DNA of 64,000 nucleotides from Thermoactinospora rubra. GTDB taxonomy: Bacteria; Actinomycetota; Actinomycetes; Streptosporangiales; Streptosporangiaceae. Below are positions 56,299 through 64,000 of this stretch, in pieces (within the stretch, counting starts at the first letter, position 1; each line of letters opens with the position of its first letter). The translations under genes were made by a program, and so were the position numbers. Under the pieces are notes generated by a model. The model had not been told where the DNA came from, did not search any database, and saw only the letters and a program-made list of their open reading frames with translations. The DNA lies in assembly GCF_002093975.1 (NCBI RefSeq), contig NZ_KZ084332.1:6579-70578 (forward strand), in the 5' to 3' direction.

Positions 56299-58578
56299 TC
56301 AGCGGATCCTGGGGATCGGGACCTTGGACCAGTCGATGTCGGAGGCCAGGTAGAAGCTGGGGTAGGCGGGCTGGTTGTAGCCGGTCTGCTGCCTGGCCAC
56401 CTCCACGCGGTACTGCGGGTCGTGCATGAGCGTGTAGAGCTTGCGATCGGTCGGCTCGGTGCTGAGGTAGACGCGGGCGGCGGTGCTGTCGGCGGTGCGG
56501 ACGACCAGCTCCTCGCGCCAGTCGCCGAGGATGTCGGCGACCAGGCCGGGGTTGCCCTTGGTCCAGTTGTTGGTGAGCGTGCCGGTGGCGGTGAGCAGCG
56601 TGCCGCGCTTCCAGTCGTCGATCGTCGGGGTCTGCAGCACCGTTGCCGCCGTGCCGTTGACGAGCTGGGTGGTCATGTCGGCCGCCCAGCGGATGCTCTG
56701 GTTGGTGCCGGGCGTGACGCGGCCCAGGTGCTCGCCGCGGGCCGACCACAGGCCGGAGACGATCTCCTGGTTGGGCGGCATGGACGACCACGCCTCCAGG
56801 CCACGGACGGCCGGGTCGATGTCGCCGACCATGCCGCGGCCGGTGTCGCGGCCGCTGTAGCCGCCGAAGAGCACCTTCCCGGTGGCGGCGTCCCGCATGG
56901 CCCAGCCGTACGGCGCCCAGGCGCCGCCCTCGTGCACGGTCCAGATCTCCAGGCCGGGCCGGTCGGGGTCGAGGTCGCCCACGTGCATGGCGTCGCCGTG
57001 GCCGAGCCGGACCCGCTGCCCCGGCACGTTGCTCTGCGGCGGCGCCACGTCGAAGGAGGAGTACAGCAGGCTGCCGTCGTCGTCGATGGTGGCCGCGCCG
57101 TACACGATCTCCTGCCTGCCGTCGGCGTCCACGTCGGCGACGCTCATCGAGTGGAAGCCCTGGGTGGTGAGGGTGGCGTAGGCCGGGTTGGCGCCGTCGA
57201 CGCCGTGCGGGCCGGCGTTGAACGGGTTGGCCATCGGGGCGTGGCCGGAGTCGACGTACCAGCGTTCCTTGAGCCTGTGGCCGTTCCAGTCGTAGGCGAC
57301 CAGGGTGGTGCGGGTGTAGTAGCCGCGGGCGAAGATCGCTGAGGGACGCTTGCCGTCGAGGTAGGCGACCGAGGCCAGGAAACGGTCGACCCGGTTGCCC
57401 GGCTCGATCCGGTTCATGGCGTAGTCGCCCCACATCAGCCCGTCGTCGCCGCGGCCCGGCTTGTAGGGGACGGTCTGCAGCTCCCGGCCGGTGGCGCCGT
57501 CGAACACCGACAGGTACTCCGGACCGGACAGGATGAACCCGGCGAACTCCCGCAGCCGGTTGTTGCCGCTGCGCGAGGGCGCGTAGACGTCGATGAAGTG
57601 GGTGGCCAGCTGGACCGCCGACTCCCTGGACAGCGGGTAGGAATGGGCCGGGGCGATCCCGAAGGCCTCCTCCAGCGTCGCGGGCCAGCGTCCCGCGACC
57701 ACCTCGGGATGCTCGTGCCACTTCATGAACATCTGGACGACGTGCTCGAAATAGCCTTCGGCGCTCAGCCGGTAGTCGTCGGCGTGCGAGTAGCCCGCCT
57801 TGACGTCCTGCGCGGGCATGGTGACGAACCGCTCGTGGGTCGGGTTTCCGGCGGCGTCGTAGCGGATGCTCTTGGTGCCCGGCGCGGTCTTCAGCATCAT
57901 CTCCGAGCGGCCGTCGCCGTCGAAGTCGTAGACCAGGAACTGCGTGTAGTGCGCGCCCGACCTGATGTTGACGCCCAGGTCCAGCCGCCACAGCAGCCGG
58001 CCGTCGAGCGTGTAGGTGTCCAGATAGGTCGGGCCGGTGTAGCCGCGCTGGGAGACGTCCTTGGCGTTGGACGGCTCCCACTTGACGACGACCTCGTACC
58101 GCCCGTCGCCGTCCACGTCCCCGACGCTCATGTCGTTGGCGGCGTAGGTGTACGGCTCGCCCGCCGGGGTGACGCCGTCGGCGGGCTTGCGCAGCGGAAT
58201 GTCATAAAACGTTTCACTCCACGGACGCACCGAAGGGCTGCGGTGGCCCTCCTTGCCCTTCACGACCGGCGCCACGCTGTACCGCGAGGCGGCCGAGCCC
58301 GAGGTGTCGAGGTAGTTGGTGCTGTCGGTGACGGTGGCGATGGGGCGGCCGTCGCGGTAGACGCGGAAGTCGGCGCCGACCATGCCGCGGGCGCCGGCCC
58401 CGGTCACCTCGGTGCCGAGGAAGCGCCAGCTCAGGAAGACGCCTTCGGGGGTCGTCGCGGCGACGAGGCCGCGGTCGAGGCGTTCCATCCTGATGCGGGG
58501 GTCGGCGGCGGCCGGGGTGGCGGGCAGGGCGCACGCGAGTGCGACCAGGAGGGTGAGGGCTAAGCGGGCGGGGCGCAT
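56299..58578 (-). CDS. Secreted rhamnogalacturonan lyase (PL11)
   Basis: 759 residues from ATG 58578 (AAGGAG six bases upstream). A Sec signal peptide (RLALTLLVALACALPATPAA) ends near residue 25. The protein then follows the PL11 plan: an N-terminal beta domain (RMERLDRGLVAATTPEGVFL) and an eight-bladed propeller with calcium loops such as SVGDVDGDGRYEV and YDFDGDGRSE. It cleaves the rhamnosyl-galacturonic acid backbone of pectin outside the cell by beta-elimination. The length fits YesW/YesX-like enzymes. LacI-type operator sites lie just upstream, like those before the sugar transporter 5 kb away. Confidence 0.93.
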   Translation of the reverse strand: MRPARLALTLLVALACALPATPAAADPRIRMERLDRGLVAATTPEGVFLSWRFLGTEVTGAGARGMVGADFRVYRDGRPIATVTDSTNYLDTSGSAASRYSVAPVVKGKEGHRSPSVRPWSETFYDIPLRKPADGVTPAGEPYTYAANDMSVGDVDGDGRYEVVVKWEPSNAKDVSQRGYTGPTYLDTYTLDGRLLWRLDLGVNIRSGAHYTQFLVYDFDGDGRSEMMLKTAPGTKSIRYDAAGNPTHERFVTMPAQDVKAGYSHADDYRLSAEGYFEHVVQMFMKWHEHPEVVAGRWPATLEEAFGIAPAHSYPLSRESAVQLATHFIDVYAPSRSGNNRLREFAGFILSGPEYLSVFDGATGRELQTVPYKPGRGDDGLMWGDYAMNRIEPGNRVDRFLASVAYLDGKRPSAIFARGYYTRTTLVAYDWNGHRLKERWYVDSGHAPMANPFNAGPHGVDGANPAYATLTTQGFHSMSVADVDADGRQEIVYGAATIDDDGSLLYSSFDVAPPQSNVPGQRVRLGHGDAMHVGDLDPDRPGLEIWTVHEGGAWAPYGWAMRDAATGKVLFGGYSGRDTGRGMVGDIDPAVRGLEAWSSMPPNQEIVSGLWSARGEHLGRVTPGTNQSIRWAADMTTQLVNGTAATVLQTPTIDDWKRGTLLTATGTLTNNWTKGNPGLVADILGDWREELVVRTADSTAARVYLSTEPTDRKLYTLMHDPQYRVEVARQQTGYNQPAYPSFYLASDIDWSKVPIPRIR

Positions 58579-58603
58579 GGAGGGCTCCTTGGGGGTGCGG
58601 AGC

Positions 58604-58645
58604 GTTAAATCGTTATAACCGACCGAAAGCGTATGAGCGCTAACA
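58604..58645. promoter_or_regulatory. LacI-type operator sites between PL11 lyase and DUF72 gene
   Basis: TATGAGCGCTAACA at 58632-58645 matches 12 of 14 bases of a TGTTAGCGCTAACA LacI-family consensus. A second element with GTTA...TAAC ends lies at 58604-58619. Both are within 70 bases of the lyase start, where a repressor would act. Related sites lie before the ABC transporter at 63678-63709. Confidence 0.6.
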
Positions 58646-58734
58646 TCCACCCGTCAAGGCACCGCGTCCGTGCCGCCAGGCTCACCGGCCCCGGCCAGGC
58701 GTATGGAACCGGCGAACGCGGGCAGATCGCCACC

Positions 58735-59688
58735 ATGGGGAAGATCCTCGTCGGCACGGCGTCCTGGACGGACAAGTCGCTGCTGGCCTCCGGCTGGTAT
58801 CCGCCGGACGCCACCACGCCGGAGGCGCGCCTGGCCTACTACACCACCCGCTTCCCGCTCGTGGAGGTCGACTCGACCTACTACCACCCGCCCGCCGAGC
58901 GCACCGCCGAGCTGTGGCGCGACCGCACGCCCGGCGGCTTCACCTTCAACGTCAAGGCATTCTCCCTGCTCACCCAGCATCCCACCCGGCCGCGGGCGCT
59001 CTACAAGGACCTGCGCGTACGGCTGGGCGACCCCACCGGCACGCTCTACCTGAGCGACGTCGGACCGGCGGTCGCCGAGGAGGTGTGGCGGCGCTTCCTG
59101 GCGGCGCTGCGGCCGTTGCACGAGGCGGGCAAGGTGGGCGCGCTGCTGTTCCAGTTCCCGCCGTGGTTCCCGGCCGGGCCCGCCAACCGGCGCTACATCC
59201 TGCAGTGCCGCGACCGGTGCGCGCCCATGCGCATCTGCGTGGAGTTCCGCAACGCCACCTGGATGAACGAGGAGAACCGGCACGACACGCTGCGCTTCCT
59301 GGCCGACAACGGCCTGCCGTACGTCGCGGTCGACATGCCGCAGGGCCACCCCTCCTCGGTGCCGCCGGTGCTGGCCGCCACTGCGGACCTGGCGGTCGTG
59401 CGCCTGCACGGCCATTCTGAACGGTGGACCAGCAAGGTCATCGAGGAGCGGTTCGGCTACCTGTACTCCACCGCCGAGCTGGCGGGCTGGGCGGACCGGA
59501 TCGCCCGGCTCGCGGAGGACGCCGAGGTCACCCACGTGGTGACGAACAACTGCTGCGGCGACTACTCGCAGCGCAACGCCGCCGAGCTGATGGAGCTGCT
59601 GGGGGAGCGCGGCGCGGACGTGGTACGGCCGGCGGCGGCCGTCGAGCAGGAGGCGCTGCCGGGGCTGGAGCGGAAGGAGGCGCTCTAG
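58735..59688 (+). CDS. DUF72 family protein (TIM-barrel-like)
   Basis: 317 residues from ATG 58735. DUF72 landmarks are ILVGTASWTDKSLLASGWYP, VEVDSTYYHPPAERTA, RICVEFRNATW and VTNNCCGDYSQRNAAEL. The fold is a TIM barrel; the biochemical role of the family is not established. It is divergent from the pectin lyase and convergent with the ABC permease, with no operon partner. No signal peptide, so cytoplasmic. Confidence 0.87.
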   Translation: MGKILVGTASWTDKSLLASGWYPPDATTPEARLAYYTTRFPLVEVDSTYYHPPAERTAELWRDRTPGGFTFNVKAFSLLTQHPTRPRALYKDLRVRLGDPTGTLYLSDVGPAVAEEVWRRFLAALRPLHEAGKVGALLFQFPPWFPAGPANRRYILQCRDRCAPMRICVEFRNATWMNEENRHDTLRFLADNGLPYVAVDMPQGHPSSVPPVLAATADLAVVRLHGHSERWTSKVIEERFGYLYSTAELAGWADRIARLAEDAEVTHVVTNNCCGDYSQRNAAELMELLGERGADVVRPAAAVEQEALPGLERKEAL

Positions 59689-59703
59689 CAAGGCCGGACG
59701 GAA

Positions 59704-59721
59704 GGGGCGGGCCACCGCCCC
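59704..59721. terminator. Weak hairpin between convergent DUF72 and permease genes
   Basis: A seven-base GC-only stem (GGGGCGG against CCGCCCC) with a four-base loop lies in the 84-base gap between convergent stops. It is a plausible but weak terminator. Confidence 0.45.
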
Positions 59722-59772
59722 CGCCGCCGTCACGTCAAGGACGCGCCCGCCGCCTGGTCCGACCCGCCGCCT

Positions 59773-60999
59773 TCAGGACACCGCCCGCCGCTTCGTCCAC
59801 ACGTCGAAGGCGACCGCCGCCAGCAGTACCGCGCCCTTGACCAGCATCACCCGCTCGCTCGGCGCTCCGATCAGTGACATCCCGTTGTTGATCACCGCCA
59901 TGATGAGGCCGCCGGTGATCGCCCCGACCACCCGGCCGACCCCGCCCTGGACGGCGGCGCCGCCGATGAACGCCGCCGCGATCGCGTCCAGCTCGAAGCT
60001 GTTGCCCGCGGTCGGCCCCGCCTGGTTCAGCCGCCCCGCGAAGATCACGCCCGCGATCGCCGAGAGCACGCCCATGTTCACGAAGATCCAGAACACGACC
60101 TGCTTGACCTTGACGCCGGACAGCACGGCCGCCTGGAGGTTGCCGCCGATGGCGTAGATGCGCCGGCCGAAGACCGTGCGGTTGGCCAGGGTCGAGTACC
60201 CCAGCACGAGGATCGCCAGCAGCACCAGGACCCACGGCAGGTTCTTGAAGCGGGCCAGCTGCACCACGATCGCCATGATGAGGACGGCCGAGCCGGTGAC
60301 CTTGGCGAGGAAGAGTGGCATCGCGTCGACGGCCTGGCCGTACCGGATCCGCCCCGACCGCGCCCGCCACTGGGCCGCCGCCATGCCGCCCACCGCGATG
60401 AGCCCCACGAGCAGGCTGAACAGGTCGGCGCCGCCGAGCGGGCCGAGGCCGACGTTGCCGAGGTAGCCGTCGGTGAAGCCGTTGGCCAGGGTGCGGACCG
60501 CGTCGGGGAACGGGCCGATGCCCTGGTTGCCCAGGACGGTCAGCGTCAGCGCCCGGAACAGCAGCATCCCGGCCAGCGTCACGATGAACGCCGGGATGCC
60601 GAAGTACGCGATCCAGTAGCCCTGCCAGGCCCCGATCAGGCCGCCCGCCACCATCGTGACCAGCAGCGCCACCGGCCACGGCACGCCGTAGTTCACCATG
60701 AGCACCGCGGCGATCGCCCCGGTGACGGCCACGACCGAGCCGACCGACAGGTCGATGTGCCCGGCGATGATGATCAGGATCATCCCGATCGCGAGGATGA
60801 GGATGTAGGAGTTCTGGACGACGATGTTGGAGATGTTCTGCGGGGTCAGCAGCGCGCCGTCGGTCAGGACCGAGAACAGCGCGACGATCAGCGCGAAGGC
60901 GATGTAGATGCCGCTGGAGCGCACGTTGATCGGCAGGTCGCGCAGCGATCGCCGCCGGGTGCCGGGATCGGCCTGCGGCCCGGCCGCGGTGAGGGTCAT
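59773..60999 (-). CDS. mmsB: Monosaccharide ABC transporter permease (MmsB/GguB/XylH-like)
   Basis: 408 residues with about ten hydrophobic helices and the family block [20 protein letters not shown], plus [17 protein letters not shown] further on, typical of the branched RbsC/XylH permeases. It forms the membrane channel of a pentose or hexose importer. Its ATG at 60999 overlaps the ATPase stop (ATGA), making it the last gene of the three-gene operon. Confidence 0.92.
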   Translation of the reverse strand: MTLTAAGPQADPGTRRRSLRDLPINVRSSGIYIAFALIVALFSVLTDGALLTPQNISNIVVQNSYILILAIGMILIIIAGHIDLSVGSVVAVTGAIAAVLMVNYGVPWPVALLVTMVAGGLIGAWQGYWIAYFGIPAFIVTLAGMLLFRALTLTVLGNQGIGPFPDAVRTLANGFTDGYLGNVGLGPLGGADLFSLLVGLIAVGGMAAAQWRARSGRIRYGQAVDAMPLFLAKVTGSAVLIMAIVVQLARFKNLPWVLVLLAILVLGYSTLANRTVFGRRIYAIGGNLQAAVLSGVKVKQVVFWIFVNMGVLSAIAGVIFAGRLNQAGPTAGNSFELDAIAAAFIGGAAVQGGVGRVVGAITGGLIMAVINNGMSLIGAPSERVMLVKGAVLLAAVAFDVWTKRRAVS

Positions 61000-62519
61000 C
61001 GGGTCTCCTTGGTCATCAGCTGCATGAGGCGTTCCTGGGTCGCCTCCTCGCGGGGGACTTCTCCGGTGATCCGGCCCTGGGACAGGGTGTAGACGCGGTC
61101 GCACAGGCCGAGCAGCTCGGGCAGCTCCGAGGAGATGACCAGCACGGCCTTCCCGTCGTCCGCGAGCTTGTTGACGATGGTGTAGATCTCGTATTTGGCG
61201 CCCACGTCGATGCCGCGTGTGGGCTCGTCCAGGATCAGCACGTCGGGCTCGGTGAAGATCCACTTGGAGAGCACGACCTTCTGCTGGTTGCCGCCGCTGA
61301 GCTTGCCGACGACGCTGGAGACGCCGGGCGCCTTGATGTTCATCCGCCTGCGGAACTCCTCGGCGACCCGGTGCTCCTCGTGCTGGTTGATCCAGCCGCG
61401 CCGGGCCAGCCCGGGCAGCCCGGCCGCCGAGACGTTGCGCTGGATGTCCTCGATGAGGTTGAGGCCGTAGCGCTTGCGGTCCTCGGTGGCGTAGGCGATG
61501 CCGTGGCGGATGGCGTCCTGGACCGTGCGGATCTCGATGGGCTTGCCGTTCTTGAAGACCTTGCCGGAGATGTTCACCCCGTAGGTCCGGCCGAACAGGC
61601 TCATGGCCAGCTCGGTACGGCCCGCGCCCATGAGCCCGGCCAGGCCGACGATCTCCCCGGCGCGCAGGGTGAGGCTCGCGCCGTCGACCACCTTGCGGTC
61701 GGGCTGGGTGGGGCTGTGCACGGTCCAGTCCTCGATGCGCAGCACCTCCTCGCCGATCTTCGGCTCGTGCGGCGGGAAACGGCTCTCCAGCGCCCGGCCG
61801 ACCATGGCCGAGATGATCCGCGCCTCCGTGGCCTGCTCGATCGGGAGCGTCTCGATCGTCCGGCCGTCCCGGATGATCGTGACGGCGTCGGCGATCGCCA
61901 TGACCTCGTTGAGCTTGTGCGAGATGATCACGCAGGTGATGCCCTCGTCGCGCAGGCCGCGCAGCAGGTCCAGCAGGTGCGCGGAGTCCTCGTCGTTGAG
62001 CGCGGCGGTCGGCTCGTCCAGGATGAGCAGCTTGACCCGCTTGGACAGCGCCTTGGCGATCTCGACGAGCTGCTGCTTGCCCACGCCGATCTCCGACACC
62101 GGGGTGGTGGGGTTCTCCACGAGGCCGATGCGCCGCATGAGCTCGGCGGCCTCGTAGTTGGTGCGGTTCCAGTCGATGAACCAGCGCCTGGCGCGCTCGT
62201 TGCCGAGGAAGATGTTCTCGGCGATCGACAGCTGCGGGCTGAGCGCCAGCTCCTGGTGGATGATGACGATGCCGGCCCGCTCGCTGTCGCGGATGCCGCC
62301 GAACCGGCACACCTCGCCCTCGAAGACGATCTCGCCGTCGTAGCTGCCGTGCGGGTAGACGCCGGAGAGCACCTTCATCAGCGTGGACTTCCCGGCGCCG
62401 TTCTCGCCGCAGATCGCGTGGATCTCGCCCCGCCGTACCGCCAGGTTGACGTCGGACAGCGCCTTGACGCCGGGAAAGGTCTTCGTGATCCCCCGCATCT
62501 GGAGGATGTGCTCGGTCAC
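60996..62519 (-). CDS. mmsA: Monosaccharide ABC transporter ATPase, dual NBD (MmsA/GguA-like)
   Basis: 507 residues with two nucleotide-binding domains. The first has Walker [10 protein letters not shown] (about 38), signature [10 protein letters not shown] and Walker [12 protein letters not shown]. The second has a degenerate Walker A (GLMGAGRTE), as usual in RbsA/XylG/MmsA proteins, then LSGGNQQKV and [11 protein letters not shown]. The GTG start at 62519 overlaps the binding-protein stop (GTGA). It powers sugar import with the neighbouring permease. Confidence 0.93.
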   Translation of the reverse strand: MTEHILQMRGITKTFPGVKALSDVNLAVRRGEIHAICGENGAGKSTLMKVLSGVYPHGSYDGEIVFEGEVCRFGGIRDSERAGIVIIHQELALSPQLSIAENIFLGNERARRWFIDWNRTNYEAAELMRRIGLVENPTTPVSEIGVGKQQLVEIAKALSKRVKLLILDEPTAALNDEDSAHLLDLLRGLRDEGITCVIISHKLNEVMAIADAVTIIRDGRTIETLPIEQATEARIISAMVGRALESRFPPHEPKIGEEVLRIEDWTVHSPTQPDRKVVDGASLTLRAGEIVGLAGLMGAGRTELAMSLFGRTYGVNISGKVFKNGKPIEIRTVQDAIRHGIAYATEDRKRYGLNLIEDIQRNVSAAGLPGLARRGWINQHEEHRVAEEFRRRMNIKAPGVSSVVGKLSGGNQQKVVLSKWIFTEPDVLILDEPTRGIDVGAKYEIYTIVNKLADDGKAVLVISSELPELLGLCDRVYTLSQGRITGEVPREEATQERLMQLMTKETR

Positions 62520-63643
62520 GTCAGCTGGTCCGCCGTGTAGTAGCCGCTGCCGACGAGGACCTGCTCGTAGTTGGACTTGTCCACGATCACCGGCTCGAGC
62601 AGGTAGGACGGGACGACCTTGACGCCGTTGTCGTAGTCCTTGGTGTTGTTCACCTCGGGCTTGCCGCCCTTGAGGACCGCGTCGGCCATCTTGACGGTGA
62701 CCTTGGCCAGCTCGCGGGTGTCCTTGAAGATCGTGGAGTACTGCTCGCCGGCCACGATCGACTTGATCGACGCGAGCTCGGCGTCCTGGCCGGTCACGAC
62801 GGGGTAGGGCTGGCCGCCGGTGCCGTAACCGTTGCTCTTCAGCGCCGACAGGATGCCGATCGACAGGCCGTCGTACGGCGAGAGCACGCCGTCGACCTTC
62901 TTGCCGCCGGTGTAGGTCTTGGTGAGGATGTCCTCCATGCGCTTTTGCGCGGTGGCCGGGTCCCAGCGCAGGATCGCGACGGTCTTGAAGTCGGTCTGGC
63001 CGCTGGCGACCTTCAGCACGCCCTTGTCGATGTACGGCTGGAGCACCGACATGGCGCCGTTGAAGAAGAACGTCGCGTTGTTGTCGTCGGGGGAGCCGGC
63101 GAACAGCTCGACGTTGAACGGGCCCTTCTTGTCGCCCTCCGAGCCGTCGGCCTTCTTCACGCCGAGGCCGACGAGCAGGGAGGTGGCCTGCTGGACGCCC
63201 ACCTTGAAGTTGTCGAAGGTGGCGTAGTAGTCGACGTTGGGGCTGTTGCGGATCAGGCGGTCGTAGGCGATGACCGGGATCTTGTTGTCGGCGGCCTGCT
63301 GGAGCTGCGAGGTGATCGCGGTGCCGTCGATGGAGGCGATGATCAGGAGCTTGGCGCCCTTGGTGATCTGGTTCTCGATCTGGTTGGCCTGGGTGGGGAT
63401 GTCGTTCTCGGCGTACTGCAGGTCGACCTTGTAGCCGAGCTGCTCCAGCTGCTTCTTGACGTTCTCGCCGTCGTGGATCCAGCGCTCGGAGGACTTGGTC
63501 GGCATCGTCACGCCGACCAGAGCGCCGGCCTTGCTGCCGGACTGGGCCTCGGCGTCGATCGTCTTCTGGCTGGAGCCGCAGGCCGTCGCGGTGATGGCCA
63601 GCGCCAACGTCGCGAGCAGGCCGGGGAGTCGTCGCAAGCTCAT
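62516..63643 (-). CDS. chvE: Sugar-binding lipoprotein of the ABC transporter (ChvE-like)
   Basis: 375 residues with a lipoprotein signal peptide: lipobox TATAC, lipidated C22. The periplasmic-binding fold (family 4) is shown by [20 protein letters not shown] and [20 protein letters not shown]. The ERWxxD/N opening is typical of ChvE-like proteins that bind galactose, arabinose, xylose or related sugars. The partner pectin lyase and shared operators hint at a pectin sugar such as galactose, arabinose or rhamnose. It is the first gene of the operon. Confidence 0.92.
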   Translation of the reverse strand: MSLRRLPGLLATLALAITATACGSSQKTIDAEAQSGSKAGALVGVTMPTKSSERWIHDGENVKKQLEQLGYKVDLQYAENDIPTQANQIENQITKGAKLLIIASIDGTAITSQLQQAADNKIPVIAYDRLIRNSPNVDYYATFDNFKVGVQQATSLLVGLGVKKADGSEGDKKGPFNVELFAGSPDDNNATFFFNGAMSVLQPYIDKGVLKVASGQTDFKTVAILRWDPATAQKRMEDILTKTYTGGKKVDGVLSPYDGLSIGILSALKSNGYGTGGQPYPVVTGQDAELASIKSIVAGEQYSTIFKDTRELAKVTVKMADAVLKGGKPEVNNTKDYDNGVKVVPSYLLEPVIVDKSNYEQVLVGSGYYTADQLT

Positions 63644-63677
63644 CGTTTCTCCTCACGGCACGAGCGGACGGGGTGTT

Positions 63678-63709
63678 TGTTAGCGTTCACAGGAGTGTTA
63701 GCGATAACA
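63678..63709. promoter_or_regulatory. Two LacI-type operators before the sugar transporter
   Basis: TGTTAGCGATAACA (63696-63709) and TGTTAGCGTTCACA (63678-63691) are tandem near-copies with centres 18 bases apart, directly upstream of the binding-protein gene. Both resemble the site before the PL11 lyase. A LacI-family repressor probably releases both on sensing the imported sugar; its gene is not in the window. Confidence 0.65.
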
Positions 63710-63753
63710 AATCTCAAGTCAACACTTGCGGGTAACACTCGGGACACGATCCG

Positions 63754-64000
63754 CTAAGGTCGCCGGACCGCCGGGATGCGGGCGGCGGGCTCGCGCAGCG
63801 TCCGGAACGCCAGCCAGCTCAGGGCGGGCATGGCGATCAGCGGCGCGAGGGCCGTCTGCAGGGAGGTGGCGTCGGCGAGGGCGCCGATGAGCGGGCCGGC
63901 CAGGCCGCCGACGCTCACCGTCAAGCCGAGGGTGACGCCGCCGGCGGTGCCGACGCGGGTGGGGAGGTAGTCCTGGGCGAGGGTGATCTGCAGCGAGAAC
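63754..64000 (-). CDS. MFS exporter (fosmidomycin-resistance Fsr-like), 3' part
   Basis: Only the last 81 codons are visible; the start lies beyond the right edge. They encode two or three membrane helices with AQDYLPTRVGTAGGVTLGL and VGGLAGPLIGALAD, resembling the C-terminal half of Fsr-type MFS exporters. It is divergent in function from, but read in the same direction as, the sugar operon, and the operators lie just after its stop. Confidence 0.75.
   Translation of the reverse strand, partial: FSLQITLAQDYLPTRVGTAGGVTLGLTVSVGGLAGPLIGALADATSLQTALAPLIAMPALSWLAFRTLREPAARIPAVRRP

Overview
The window is 64 kb of very GC-rich DNA (about 70-75 % by eye). Its gene content is that of a filamentous actinomycete: a type I polyketide synthase, AfsR/SARP-type regulator, BREX-2/Pgl, Wadjet, secreted chitinase and pectin lyase, frequent GTG starts, 4-nt ATGA/GTGA gene overlaps and rare TTA codons. 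A Streptosporangiaceae-like host (Nonomuraea, Streptosporangium or similar) is my guess; the sequence alone does not prove it.

Region 1 (1-12.7 kb) is the right-hand end of a macrolactam-type polyketide cluster. The end of a modular PKS (DH-KR-ACP plus C-terminal docking tail, no thioesterase) is followed convergently by a cassette matching the vicenistatin beta-amino-acid starter pathway: glutamate mutase E and S subunits, a PLP decarboxylase, two stand-alone adenylation enzymes, a discrete ACP, a discrete acyltransferase and an alpha/beta-hydrolase amidase, with a P450 and a glycosyltransferase. Read together, glutamate becomes 3-methylaspartate, which is loaded on the ACP, decarboxylated to 3-aminoisobutyrate, capped with an amino acid, transferred to the PKS and finally uncapped so the amine can close a macrolactam. 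The product should be a glycosylated, oxidised polyene macrolactam.

Region 2 (12.7-23.9 kb) is ordinary or decaying chromosome: a secreted chymotrypsin-like protease, remnants of a MerR regulator and an alpha/beta hydrolase, a SNF2 helicase, an ArsR-SRPBCC-DinB-like operon with a 20-bp palindromic operator, a shortened AfsR-type regulator divergent from a drug-efflux MFS protein, and a SWIM zinc-finger protein.

Region 3 (24.0-52.9 kb) is a defence island: a complete BREX type 2 (Pgl) system, pglW-pglX-[NYN nuclease-like gene]-pglY-pglZ-brxD-brxHI, followed at once by a complete Wadjet system of the DUF2397/DUF2398/SMC-like/DUF2399 kind (jetABCD). A clipped resident gene and a broken VapBC-type module mark its right edge. 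The NYN gene inside the BREX operon is the least familiar component.

Region 4 (53-64 kb) is polysaccharide use: a secreted GH18 chitinase with two TTA codons in its signal peptide, a DUF433/DUF5615 toxin-antitoxin pair, a secreted PL11 rhamnogalacturonan lyase, a DUF72 protein, and a three-gene monosaccharide ABC transporter. The lyase and the transporter share LacI-type operator sequences and probably form one regulon. The window ends inside an MFS exporter gene. No tRNA, rRNA, CRISPR array or intact insertion sequence was seen, and no gene-free stretch exceeds 300 bases.
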